This document shows, one piece after another, positions 1 through 13,110 of a stretch of DNA of 64,000 nucleotides (positions are counted from its first letter, which is position 1; the number at the start of each line of letters is the position of its first letter). Where the stretch lies: assembly GCA_013365365.1 (NCBI GenBank), contig JABVXU010000059.1, forward strand, positions 1 through 64,000. The letters run 5' to 3'. The stretch comes from Cruorifilaria tuberocauda. Its lineage: Eukaryota > Nematoda > Chromadorea > Rhabditida > Onchocercidae. A program made the translations under genes and the position numbers. A model generated the notes under the pieces. The model saw nothing but the letters and a program-made list of their open reading frames with translations. It did no database searches and had not been told where the DNA came from.

Positions 1-2549
1 TTGATAAAAGAGATGAGAATAGAAGCAAAAAAAAATTTTTTTATCGATTTTTTTTCATAAAAATGAAAAGAATTTTTTCGGAAGCAAAAATTATTTAAAT
101 TATTTTCTGAAATTTCAATTGAATTCTTTACCTCAAAAAGGAAAAGGAGAAAAAAGAAATTTAACTCTTTAAATGAATCATATCTTTTTGTGATAACATT
201 AAATTCAGAAATACAGCACGTATATTACAATGGGTTTCTTTTTTTTCATTTATCCCTTGAAATTCACTGATTTCATTCGGATTACTTTTTTTTATTTGAA
301 CAGCAAAACGTCACCTTTTGATATTTCACAAATTGATTAATTTGAAAAATTCTTTTTCTCGCTTTCCTTTCTTGAAAACTATTAAATATATATTCTGTGA
401 ATTTGGAAGAAGATTAAATCAATTAATCAGTAATAGACTGATTGGATGAATAATACAGTTATGATCTGTATTTGATAGAAGGATGGATCGCATGATAAAC
501 ATTAGAAATTGTTCCTGTACCGTATTGATAGAAGAACGTAATCATTTTTAAAATCTTTTTTCTGGAAATTCGAGAATCGGATCTATTCTTTCAAATTATA
601 GTTTTTTTTTGTCAGGTTGCAGCTATCAACTGATTTAAATGTCAATACCACGCAGAGCTTGATGTTATAAAGATGCTTCGTCTTTTTCATTTTGAAGTTT
701 CTTTTCATTTTTTAGATTCGGAACTAATAAATTTTATTAATATTATATTATGTTCAAAATAGAAACTTTATAAATTAAAAGTAATTAAAATTATAATTTC
801 AATTCCGATATTTTGTTCATCAACTATGATTTAGCTTGAGAAATAATCCAATGATAATTATGTATCTATATAGTAATAATAATAATAATAATAAAATTAA
901 AATGAAAGATGAATTCTGATGAGTGATGGTAATGAGAGAGAGAGAGAGGGAGAGAGAGAGATGAGATAAGTTGCAATGAAAAGGTGAAATAGGAAAATTC
1001 ATCATAACCCCGCCGCATCCATCCATTTTAATCTTGCTTGACAGCCACCCTGTACATTAACGACCCAAATTTCTGTTAGTTCGCTTATGAGTCTACCATA
1101 CCTGTCAACAGGTAGAGCAGAATCAAATGCCAATATACAACATCAGTACCAATAACAGCACAATAATATAAATCTCGATGTTTCGATGAAATTAAATGCT
1201 CAGTAATATAGGGATGTGTGATATACTGTCATTTTCAAATAACAAATGAAATTTTAATCATGAATATGAATTAGTTATAAGAATAATTTACATTTAGCTC
1301 TTATATTACTTTTAGATAAGCGGGGCTCAAATAAACTTTATCTACGTAATTCATAGCAATAAAACGTAAGAAAATATTTTACAGTAAAAAAAATTGTAGA
1401 ATTTTTAGTCAGAAAAATTGACTGTTAGCGTAGAATTACGAATGCAATGGGAAATTTTTTTATATTTTGATAGTTAAATAATGGAACAGTTTAATTGTTT
1501 CTTAATTACTGATACATAATTACTGAATGAGATGTTATCATTTACTAAAAAATATCATACAATTAATAAATTGTACTAAAAATTATATAACTCTTAGTTT
1601 CATTAATAATTACTAACTTTCATCAGATATATCTATTAATTACAATGATAATTATCCTATGCTTAATTATTTGCTTCTTTATTTGCAGAGCAGCGAATAG
1701 TTACAAATTGAAGGAAAAGATTCGTTTGGATCGAATTTGGTTGGTATCAAATGATTGCCCACATTCTTTCCTCATCGGATGGCCAATTTATAATTTCATC
1801 GCTCATTTTCCGTTCGTTTTTTTTTTCATTAATTAATGTAGTTATTCTTTTTCTTCTATTTCTTATATCCTCTTTTCATCCGGTTTTCTTGATCTTATTT
1901 TCTGTTTTGTTTCTCTTTAATTCAACTTCTTTCTTCTTTTTTTAGCAATTCCTATTTAGGAATTTCTTAGTTTGATAAAGATTATAATTTTATCTGTTTT
2001 GTTATCAATGGAAGATAGTAAGGTAGCACAACATTTAATGCAATTCTAGTTTCCGAGAAGGAATTAATATAGTTCATTTGAAATTTGAAGTTTTTTTACT
2101 GATAATAAGTAGAAATGACAGTGGAAAAATTATGCTGTTATCAATTATTCATTTATAAATCATTATTTATAAATCTCGGATGATCACGTAATTAAGAGAA
2201 GTTGTGTGCCGGTTGTATGAGCAATAACGGTATTCTGATAGTTTGTTTTTTTAAAACATTTTACTGGACATATTGGGTCTGTTAAAATAAAAATTTCTTA
2301 AATTACATGTAATTTTTTTCGAATATTTTCTTCTAATTATTGTATCTAAGATAATTAATTAATAAAAAATATTGAAGAATTTTCAAAAGTTATAGTTCAA
2401 ATAGTTTCATTCAAAAAAATTCAATAAAATCCATTTTTTTTTTAAAATTTTTGAATCCTTTACTTCAAAAAGAAAAAAACTTGTAATTAAAAGAGGAAGA
2501 AATATATGAAAATATTTGAGTGCATGAAAACTTTTCGATGAATCTGTAG
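1..2549. other. AT-rich region upstream of the RhoGAP gene
   Basis: No exon could be supported on either strand. The interval holds homopolymer A/T runs, a short (AAT)n run near 872-893 and a GA microsatellite near 932-962. If the RhoGAP gene has further 5' exons (its vertebrate relatives carry a PH domain before the RA-like region) they would lie here or beyond the left edge, but none was recognisable. Confidence 0.5.
932..962. repeat. GA-rich microsatellite
   Basis: A run of GA dinucleotides with one GG interruption, about 31 bp, read directly from the sequence. It makes a low-complexity reading frame on the minus strand (Ser/Leu repeats) that is not a gene. Confidence 0.9.
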
Positions 2550-2550
2550 G

Positions 2551-5500
2551 ACAGAAGATCAGAAACGAGAATGGGAAATGCTATTGCAACAACGAATATT
2601 ACGAAGTCGGGCGAAAATTTCACCCAGATTTACGACAATCCCGGTTTCGGTACTAATCGATGGACGTACACAGGTATGTAAAAGATTTGGAATAGAAATG
2701 GAAATTGGGCACATAAGAAAACTGCAATGTTAATTATTGTCAATTATATTTTCATTCAGTAATTATCCATTATTTCTTCCGGTATTTCTTTCTCCTTTTG
2801 CAATTAGAGGAAATTATTATGCATGAATGATAAAATTTTCAGTTAGTTATGAGAATTTTTACACAATACTTAATTAACCAATTAATCAGTTCAGATATTT
2901 TGTACTGAATGTACCACTTTATCTTTTAATCACTCTTTGTCCATTGTTTGCTGTGAAATTAAATTCTTCAAATTGAGAAAAAGAAAGCGAAGTCATTTTT
3001 CATTGTTGAGCAGAAATCTAAAACATGGATAAGTTGATTAAAATATTTTCATCGTACCTTTTCATTAAATAAAGATAGATTGTTCGTCGGTGACAACAGT
3101 AAAACACAAGTTGTGCATTTGTCTTTAATGAAAATAAATTATAAAACGACAAATGATTATTCATTATCATTTAATCCTTTATTCAATCTTTTAGATTATA
3201 AAACAAAGATTAAAATTAAAAAAAGTTTGAAAATAAAAATGAGTAAAGCAGTAGCAGCAAGTTGCCTATTAAGATTTCCTTTGAAATTCAAATGAATGTG
3301 AAATTTGCAATAAACTGATCTAATGGAATCCACAGCGGCTTAAGTCTGGTGCCGGAATCCATAATGAATTAAGCTTGATAAGATTAGGTTTCACAGTGAA
3401 TCAAGCTTGATATTATTAGAATTCGCAGTGAATGAAATCTGGTAGTGGTAGAATTTGCAATAAAATGAATTTGAATTGTTTTAGGTGATGAGGAAGAAAA
3501 TTGGGATATCGCAAACGACAAATGAAATATTGCATGAACTTGTTAACGAATTAGCTATACCAGTGGAGGAAGAGGTGGAATTATCATTTGATGCGGGTAA
3601 TGGAGACAGTATCAGCGTATTGCAAGGACCCGAATGTGTCTTCTGTATTGTAATGGAACATGTGAAAAATACCGGTTATCGGTTATCTGAAATACAATTA
3701 GAAAAGATCGATGCGTTACCGTTAATTCAATGTCGCTTAGTGTTAGCTTCTGCTGGCAACAGTCATTCATCGATACCATCTATTGTTTCACATTTCAAGT
3801 ATAATTTTAAATTTATTTAAAATTAATCTAGTAGTAAAGTAATCTGATAAATATTGGATATTTTTTATTTCCAAGAAAAAATCTTTTTCACTTCAAAAAT
3901 GATCAGTTTTCATCTTTGTAGACTAATCTTACTTTCCAATTTTGACAGTACTGTATTCAAGGCGTGTACTAAGTCGATCGGAATCTCGACGTTTCTTTGG
4001 ACGACCACTGGAGGGTTCATCGCCACCTCAACCAGTGTTAACAATGATTGACCATTTAATGCTTCACGGAGTGGACATTGAAGGTTTGTTTCGGAAATCA
4101 CCCAAACAAAGTACTGTACGTATGTTACGAGCACAACTTGATCGTGGTTCAGTGCCGGATTTCTACCAGTTTAATCCACATGTTACCGCTGCTCTTCTCA
4201 AGGTAAATATCAACATGATGTTGACATACTAAATGTTTTTTTAATAATCTGGAATTAAAAATGGCTAGAATTGAAAGCTGAATACACTCTGAACAGAGAA
4301 TTTCAGGAATATCTACGAGAAATCCCCGGAAAATTACTCCTATCCGGAAATTTCGAGTTATGGGCATCAGCAATGGAACAAACGTTTGATCGTCAAAATG
4401 CTGTGCGGAGATTGTTGCATATGTTACCGTCCGCACATTCCGCTCTTCTCTCCAAATTTCTTCGATTACTTCGGGCAATTGCAAATTCGCCTCAATCAAA
4501 AATGACCGCTCAATCGTTAGCTGTTTGTATTGCACCAAGTCTTCTTGATAATCCGAGTGAGTTAACTTCTAATAAAACTTTTGTCTTTGTGAATTTTTCT
4601 TCCAATGCTTGTATTTTCTTTTCTTGTTAGTTTTATGATTGATGCATAGCATAAATAGGTCTGTTTAGGTTTTCTATTTCCTTCAAACTATTTGATAATG
4701 AATAAATTCAATAAACTTCATGAATCTTGACAGAAAAAATATGAAAAGATTCAAGCAAACTTTTCTTCTGATACTTATTTGGTAGAGTATTTTTGCATGA
4801 TTGAGTAATTTTACGATCTGAGGATCTTAAATAAATGATATTTACTCTGTTAAATGTTTTTAATCATTTTAAAATTGTGATGAAATTTTCGGATTGATTT
4901 CTCTCTTGCAATTAAATTCTCATATGTTTTTGAAAACAGCTCACTCATGATGACAATTATTCATTATGTTATTTCTGAAGAAGGAGATTCGGCTACATGT
5001 TGGCTACCGGATTTGGCGGAATATCTTATTGTCAATGCGCCATTCCTTTTCGAACCATTCAAAGATGTTCAACTCGCTATTTCATCGTCCGTTTCCAATG
5101 ATTCCGGTTTGTGTATCATTATTGAAGCAGGACAGATTCAATAGTTTATTTAATATTGATAAAGCTTTAATTTAATTGTGCAATTTGCAAAATGAATAAA
5201 GTTTTTGTCTTTAAGGATTATCAGATGTTGATTTATGCATGGAGACATCGGTTAGTAATTCAGATTCCGGTATAATTGGATCACCTGTATCCAATTGTTC
5301 TTTGGGTGTGTCACAATCACCCAAATTAACATACAGCAAATGGGAACATCGTCCTCTACAAACATCATCCTCAGGTTATAAAGTTCCGCTAATTAGTCAC
5401 TATTTTAAGATAAAATAAAGGGAATGGAATGCTGAGAACGGCAATACCTTTTAAACTTTTCTCACAACTTTACCATTCATCATTCATGCCACTGACTTTT

Positions 5501-7253
5501 AACTCTAGACAACTTCTATCTCTAGATAAAAATTTTCGTTCATTGTAATGCAGTTAATTACGCTTATCAATGCAGTAATCATGTAACAATTGCCGCTGAT
5601 ATTACATTTCTCAATATGACCGTAATTTACTGTGTGTGAGAAAATAGATGGAGGAGAGGAACAGAAATAGAAAGAGATTTTTTTTTTAAGATTTTATTTT
5701 CTAACAAAAAAAGATTTACAGGATATTTTGTGAGTAGTAACATTTCAACAGAAGGTGAAGAAGAAATTGGTACAGAAGTAGAAGCGGAAGATGATGATAA
5801 GACCCCAGTACTTTCACGTGAAAACTCTGATGTCCAGAATAAATCAATAGCACCGATATGGAAATGGGAGAAAGATGAGGAGAAAAGAAAAACGTCATTC
5901 TCACGTGGTCCATCAATTTGTTCAAATTCATCCAGACGAACTATGATTATTAACGATGAAAATGGTGAGAAACGGTATGCAGAGGCAAGATTTCGGCGAG
6001 ACTTTGGTACTTCGTCACCATGTCGACGAAAAATTGAGGAAAGTCCGGGATCACTTCGTCGATCAAACACATTGGATACTAGCCCTTCATCCAGTCGGAA
6101 ATCCGTTACATTTGATCCGGAAAGTCCAGTGTTAGCCCGTAAAAGTTCAACGATAAGTACAGCTTCGCTACACTCCGATTCAACCTTACAAACATTAGTG
6201 TCAACAGATTTACCAGAAAGTCCAACTCTACCACGTAGAGGTAGTTCAAAACGTGCCGAAAGAAGTCCCATCGTACAAAAGAAGACAATAAGCTCAATGA
6301 TTGATTCAGGAATTCACTTTGCTTCACCACTTCCGCCTCGTCGAAGAGAAACGGATTCGCCGTTAACTAGACGAAAAGATTTAGAAAGCAATTCACATTC
6401 TCCGGTGATACGACGCAAGGAGTCTCTTCTTGCATATACGAGACGTGAGTCATTCAGACGGCAGTCGGAAAATAGCAACAGGGAACCTGGACCATCCAGT
6501 ATCCGTGATAGTGTAACCCGTAAATATTCATTTCCTGAAGGGAAAATATGGTATGTTGATGACGCAAGCAATTATCATCATCATGGTGCGGAAAGTACAT
6601 TACTAGAAACGAAATCCTTGCAGATGCCAGTGATTGCATCACCTGTTCTTCGTACAAGTAATAATCATAATAAATTACTGGTACGACGTGCATCAGAACG
6701 TATTGGTAGCAGTGAGACAACTGCATCAAAATTATTATCAAGACAATCACCACCATCGCTACGTAAATCAGACTTGAAGCAAAATAACGCTTCTACAAAA
6801 GATCTTAATTTGATTTCCAGTAAATCTGATGCTAATAATTCTAAAGATATTACAGTCAGATCTAATTCAGAAAATCGTAGCCGTAATAATAAAATGGAAG
6901 CTGAACAGTATTATTCAACAACTAATGAAATCAGGAAGGTTGAAGCTACAAATACTAATCGACCTTCACCAAAATTACTCAAGCAATCATTAATTAAAAA
7001 CGAAGTTAAGAAGTGCAGTGATACTGAGGTAGCTGCAACACACGTAAAGAATGATGTACGACCACATGTATCATTGCAACAACGTGAGTCGACAATCAGT
7101 AATAGTGTTCGAATCCGTAAGAAAACTCGAAGTATTCTGATGGAACCGTTAGAAGTGAACTGGTCAGTGGATGAGATACGTTCGAAATTTCAGAAGGCTT
7201 CTGAACCACCACCGTTCCTCGATACCATTTATTCTAGTTATTCATTGAAATGA
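2551..7253 (+). CDS. RhoGAP protein, ARHGAP20/TAGAP-like, 7 exons, 5' end open
   Basis: Predicted GTPase-activating protein for Rho-family GTPases. Exons read: about 2551-2673, 3485-3798, 3962-4202, 4307-4560, 4940-5106, 5216-5374 and 5722-7253. All phases agree and give about 920 residues from the first in-frame ATG at 2578. Exons 1-2 encode an RA/ubiquitin-like segment (around VSVLIDGRTQ). Exons 3-5 form the RhoGAP domain (residues about 145-340): FFGRPLE, the arginine-finger loop GLFRKSP, then AALLKEYLREIPGKLLLSG and MTAQSLAVCIAPSLL. The EYLREIP and LAVCIAPS blocks resemble ARHGAP20 more than other RhoGAPs. The last exon is a 510-residue Ser/Arg-rich, probably disordered tail with repeated SP-x-x-RR-x-S motifs, ending YSSYSLK. 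The reading frame upstream of 2551 closes, so a spliced 5' exon or a start at 2578 is needed. Identity as a RhoGAP is firm; the subfamily is inference. Confidence 0.85.
3302..3475. repeat. Degenerate ~31-bp tandem repeat in RhoGAP intron 1
   Basis: About five diverged copies, 29-33 bp each, begin with a variant of aat(t/c)(t/c)(g/a)ca and continue with (a/t)agtctgg or aagcttga. They lie immediately before the acceptor of exon 2 (3485). They look like an old minisatellite; no coding frame crosses them. Confidence 0.6.
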
Positions 7254-7392
7254 ACTTCTTTTCATCTGCTTGTTTATTTATTTTAAAAATTATTTACTGA
7301 TGTAGAAGTTCATTTTGCAAATTGCCTGTGATGAAATAAGTAAAGGTAATAATGTTATTAATTATCGCATTAACTGTCCAAAGTTAAAATTC

Positions 7393-7398
7393 AATAAA
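7393..7398 (+). promoter_or_regulatory. Candidate poly(A) signal of the RhoGAP gene
   Basis: An AATAAA hexamer about 140 bp after the TGA stop at 7251-7253, on the coding strand. The motif is common by chance in DNA this AT-rich. Confidence 0.45.
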
Positions 7399-8813
7399 TG
7401 AATGATTCATTCATTTAATATCAAATCAATTATAAATCATAACAATGTTTGCTGAATATTTTCAAGGAATATTTGGATAACCTTTTTTCTTGCTTTTATT
7501 TAATTGTAAACTGAACAAATCATTCCATGATGTTGACATCATTTATGGCATTGTAAAAAGAGAAATCGAAAATATTTGAAATTATTTTATGGAGAACGGA
7601 ACTTTTTGTTCTGCTTATTTTGATCTATTTTATCATTTATTTCATATTTTTGTGTATTAATATTTTATCAGTTTGTTTATTAATTACTGGAAAAGTTTTC
7701 CAATAAATGTATTTAAAAATCAATATTTGACAGCATAAACAATTGATCGGATTGATAGGATCGATTATTCAAGAAGATAAACTAATTTTAGTTTACCTTC
7801 TTTAATCTCGAAGGTAGTAGTACCGAGGTATCTGTCTCTTCTTTTCTTCTGCTAATACTTTTTATTTAAAAGACATTGACATCTCTTTATGGAAAAAATA
7901 ATTGTAAAATTAAAATTAATTTTAATCTCTAATTGGTAGATTGATTTAGTTTGTGGATTCATGAAATTGTTTCACGGTTGACTGAAATGGAAATTGGTCA
8001 AAGTAGAATATAGAATTTAAACTACTCAAGCAGAAAATTTTGAAAAAGCAATCCGTCTTCTGTCTCATAACTCTTTCTTTCGCAAACTACCTTATAGATT
8101 ACTTATCGCTTATCAAATGGTAGGCGAAAAGAGATTATATGAAGTAACCTGACATCAAGTAATAAGTAAGCTATTCTTACTGATAATGATACAAAAAAAA
8201 ATATTGGGAGGGCAGAAGCATGCGGTTTTTATGAATGGGACGAAGATATTTGAAATAATATGCGGGAAATTGATAACTATTCTTAATATCTTGGCATGCT
8301 TAACCAATACTTAGACTGATTCTAATTGAACTTAACTCTCATTTGATAAATATTTTAAAAACTTATTGGTAATAGATTTACCAACAAACAATCAGTGATA
8401 TATTCTTGTGTTGAATTCAGAATTCAGTAATTGCAAATTTCTGTTTAAATAATTTGTTCCACTTATTTAAATCAATCCTTTTCTAAATCAACTGAAATTA
8501 AGATTAATTTTAAGTCAAAACAAGTACAGTTAGTATATTTCGGTTGGAATCAGGTTAAAAATAAAGAAAAATAAAATTTAAAATTCAAATTATTGCTGAA
8601 AAAAGACGAACAATTGCTTAATGCAACAGTGTTCAAAGTATGCAGAACATATAATTAATTTATGTTCATAATATGAGCTTTGCTAACACTGATAACGAGT
8701 AAACAAGTGTTGTAGGCACCGGTATTTCTGGTAAATATGAAAGGCGAGGATAGTATGCAATCATTTCTAATCACATTCATTCCTTCTTTTCGCTTCTTCC
8801 TAACCATCCCTTG

Positions 8814-8849
8814 CAATTATGTTACACCTCTTCAGGTGTAACATAATTG
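8814..8849. repeat. Perfect 16-bp inverted repeat with 4-nt loop
   Basis: The left arm caattatgttacacct (8814-8829) is followed by loop cttc and the exact reverse complement (8834-8849). The next bases outward do not pair. It is isolated in intergenic DNA. Confidence 0.9.
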
Positions 8850-11024
8850 GACAAGATCTATCTTTCTGAAATATCAGATGGTCAATAAATCGATGCATAT
8901 CGCGACAGCAATAAAAGTCACAGGTCATTTTGCAATCTCGCCATCTATTTGCTTCCATCCTTTCCTTCGTTTTCGTTCATTTCATTTCATTTCCCTCTTT
9001 CTAATAATTCGAATTCTTAACGGCCATTTTTTTCCGATACATTCATTTCAAATCATTCTTTTTTTCTCTCATTTGCAATTTTTATTTAATTTTGTCTTTT
9101 TTGCATTCATTCTATTTAAGCCTTCACCCAATAAGATGCAAAGGTTTTCAAGAAAGTTTAAATTATTCTCATTCTAACATACTTCTCACCTTTCTTACCT
9201 TCAAGAATACTTTCCATACCTTTTTCCATCTCTCTATCATTTCACTGTTATCAACTAAATACTATTTAGTGAAATTTAAAGTTTACTCTTTCTTTATCGT
9301 CAATTTCGTTATCTGTCAACTGATGACATTCTCTAAACGAAATGTTTGAATTTTTGCTGATTACTATTCCAGTTATTTCCAAATGTCGTACACGTCATAA
9401 TTACACAAAATTTCATAAATTATTAATTACCTTTCGTTATCAATCTGAATGACTGATTACGCCTGAATTTTATCATTCGTTCTCCCATGTAAAATTGAAC
9501 TGTTAAAAGTGGTCTATAAAGTGAAGAAGCAATGTTGTATATTTAAATAGAACTTTTACTGTATATAAATTATACCTTTTGATTTGATTGATAATAAATT
9601 GATATTAAATGAATTGTTAAGATATCATTAATATGATACTGTTGTGGAATGATAATGACAATCTCATGTAGGAATATTGATACTGAAAAATTTATTATCA
9701 TCAAATGAACTGCCAACAAATCATCAATAATATCGAAAAAGAAAAAGTGTTATCACTGTTCGAAAAATTAGATGATGTGATAAAAAGGAAGCGCTAATTC
9801 ACAAATATAATGATAACAATAATGTGAAGTGATAACGACAATACTAACGATCATACGTATGGAAAGACAGGCGATACATTATAGATTGCTAACTGATAAT
9901 ATCAGGTATTATCACTGTCTATGTATCCAATATCTGTCGCTGACTTTATCATTACCATTATCAATAATGCTTAAACCCCACTGAAAACTCTCTTTTTAAG
10001 CTTTTCATCCGACAAATTTCATTGCTTTAGTGAAAGTTTTCATTATGTAATTATCAATTCTGATTCATTCTGATCGATTTTCATTGCTTCATCTAATCCC
10101 ATCCTTCAAACGATGTTTTTTATTTAGAACTTAAAAGTAACTATTTCCTGTTTCAGTGTGCAGTTTTGATTTAGTGGTTAATTCTCAGGTGCAATCTTTC
10201 AATGTAATAACGTTGAATAAATGAATTCAAATGTAGGCTTAAAAATAGACTGAGGAAATTACTGGAAAGTTGATGATTAATTAGAAAGGAAAAATGAATT
10301 AAATCCATAGATGTCGTCATTTTGCTGTTGAATATGCAAATATTTCACATTCTATAGAAATTTTAATAATACTCATCGATATGATTGTATGTGTAATGTT
10401 GCATTCGATCACATCGTACAATCATCTCTTTTAGAATATTTTAAAATTTTCCTCTTTTTAAAATTAACAGCTATCGATAATTCATCCAATAATTTGGCTA
10501 TCTTCCAGACAAATGTTAAACTTGTTTAATTAAAATAAATTATCTTATCGGCAGTTGTTAATTTTAAAATTAAAATCAATTTTTGAATTATCTGAAATGG
10601 TAGCTTATTAAAATTCGAATTGATATTATATAAATTCGATTATTTCATCGCTTGAAAAGTAAATATCAGAGCTTTTTATCCTTCATTTTCTTCTTTTTGA
10701 TGGAACATTTACAGTAATTACTTGGCGATATTTATAATTGGACAGTATTATGATCCATTTACTTGGTAATATCAATCAAAGTAAATAGCCAAAAATGTTT
10801 CGATGATTTTAAGATGTTATGCTTATTATCCACTAATAATGTCGTCAGTTTAAAGTAAGTGATACAAAGTTTACCAATAAAAGTATTTTTTTAAAAAAAA
10901 TGATCGATGAGTGCAATTTAATTTGGCATATCAATTTAACTTTTATACTTGTAAAATTAAATAATTTAGAAAATTTTATTTCTTCAAGCTTCGGCTATAT
11001 TTTCGTAATCTTTTTTCAAGTTAT

Positions 11025-11075
11025 TTCTCTCTCTCTCTCTCTCTTTCTCTCTTTATCTTTCTCTTTCTCTCTCTG
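11025..11075. repeat. CT-rich pyrimidine tract
   Basis: About 50 bp of CT dinucleotides broken by TTT and TTTAT interruptions; simple sequence in an intergenic region. Confidence 0.85.
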
Positions 11076-13110
11076 ATTGTAACAATAAGTCAGACGAAAG
11101 AGGATGATTTTTTCAAGTTAAATTTCGCTTAAATTTCAATTGAAAGAAATTTTTTTTTTGAAAATATGCAATAAAGAAAGAGAAAAAAGTTTTTTCTCTT
11201 CAATCGAGATAGATCAGAGGAGAAGATGAGAAAATTGTGGAAAATTTCAAAATGAACTTTGAAAAAAAGAAATGTTAATTTGCATATTTGCACTGGAATT
11301 CAATTTTCTATCCCTTTTTTGCGCTTTTCACAAAATAAACATTTGGAGAATTGTTGAAAGAAACAAGCACTGCCTCAAGAAGACATTAAAACAATTTGCA
11401 TATTAAATCGCTTATTAATTTATTGATGCTAATATTCCACTTTTCTTATACTCATAAATAAATTAGGTTAGTGCTTCGCTTTTGAAAAATTTTATAATTT
11501 CATTTTACTAATTTTCTGTTCCCATTATTTTCCTTATTTTCTATTTAAAATGTTTGAACTGATTATTGATTTATGATATGTTGTGATTTATTCGGTTTAA
11601 TTTCAATTATTAATTATCATTTCATTTTTTTGAAGTTTATATAATATGATGGTAATCGAACTTTATTGATTGCCCTAACTGATATTGTTGGAATAGATAT
11701 TTGAACTTTGAATGATGCAAGGTTTATTCAAATTTAACCAATGCTTACAAAGTTTGTGTTTGTCTGATAATTATGTAGTAATGGTTTATATTTAATTAAA
11801 TATACTCTTCAAATTCCTTCAAACAAATTATATATGTCCTGTTGTTTATTAAATGAAAAATTAAACAAATATAAATTATTGGAAGAAAAATAGCTAAAGC
11901 TGGGTGAATGAATGAATATCAAAGATATCCATGCATCTTTCAATAATTCTCTTTTAAAACCTATCATTTCACTTATTTGAAGTCGCATTACGATGTTACG
12001 TTTTATAGTAATTTATCATTGCTAAATTTCATAAAAATAAGTAAAAATGAAATTTAAATTTAAAAGAGAGGGTAGTTGAAGAAGAATTATAGTTTAAAAT
12101 TAAATATTTAATAAAAAATTTTGAATCTATTCTATACATATCCTCTTGTACTTGGATATGTGTTCACATGTGTATGCATTAATAAAAAGCTTCTTTTATT
12201 GAAATTGAGCTTCACTTAAATCATTTCATTTCATCATTTTCTTTATTTTTCCCATGAAATAGTGCTATTCATAGTTGGTGACAAGAGATAATGTAAAGGA
12301 ATGATGTAAAATTGACAAGTTTCTTCGCAACAATATATATTACAAAAACGATCTCAGAAAATTATCTATTGATTGAGATGTATGATTAGTGAAAGTTCAT
12401 CTATCATATCATTTTCAATTAATCATTGAACTAAGCCAATTGCTATATTATTACTGACAGTTGGCAATTCTGTATTATTCATCATCATCATCATCATCAA
12501 ATATATTTGAAGGCAAGGCTTCTTCTTTTTTTCCATTCTCAATTTGTGTTTGTTAAAAGCTCATTTATCGACTGTTTGTGCTTTCAGTAAATGTTACTTC
12601 GTCCTCCTTTCCCTCTTCACCTCTTCCTCTCTTCTGTTCCCTTCTTTTTTTCCTTTACAATTATGTTATTAAGCAGGATTCATTACTTACTCATTTGTTT
12701 GTTTATTGTACTAATCATTCTTGGATAGTTTAATTGTTTTGTCACAAAATAACACGGTGTTTATAGTGGATAATTTATTTAATTAATTTTTTACTTACTC
12801 TATAAATACAAACAATGAATTAATTCTTAATAAGAAATTGTTATTGCAAAATCAAATAACACTTAATGATAAATCATAAATTAAACAAATACTTTTTACA
12901 AACGGATAGGTTTTCTTTTTAAATTAAGATATCCTTACTTTTGGGAGATTTTTACTTTATTAATCAATGATTTGTGAAATAATCGACTATTAGCTGAATT
13001 TTTTAAATTATATTTCTTATTCGATTTCTTAATTCTTTAATTTATGATTGCTATTAAGTTTTATTCAATTTTTGCGCTTATTCATTTTGATTTTACTATA
13101 GTTTTACTAT

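Larger units (their letters stand above)
7254..13110. other. Gene-free interval between RhoGAP and PEDS1
   Basis: No exon chain or RNA gene was recognised on either strand. The longest open frames (near 8880-9350) are T-rich and have no family similarity. It contains a poly(A) signal of the upstream gene, a perfect 16-bp hairpin at 8814-8849 and a CT tract near 11025-11075. The promoter of PEDS1 should lie near its right end. Confidence 0.5.

Noticed and set aside
820..1026. Ser/Leu-rich minus-strand open frame
   Set aside because: Produced by the GA and AAT microsatellites.
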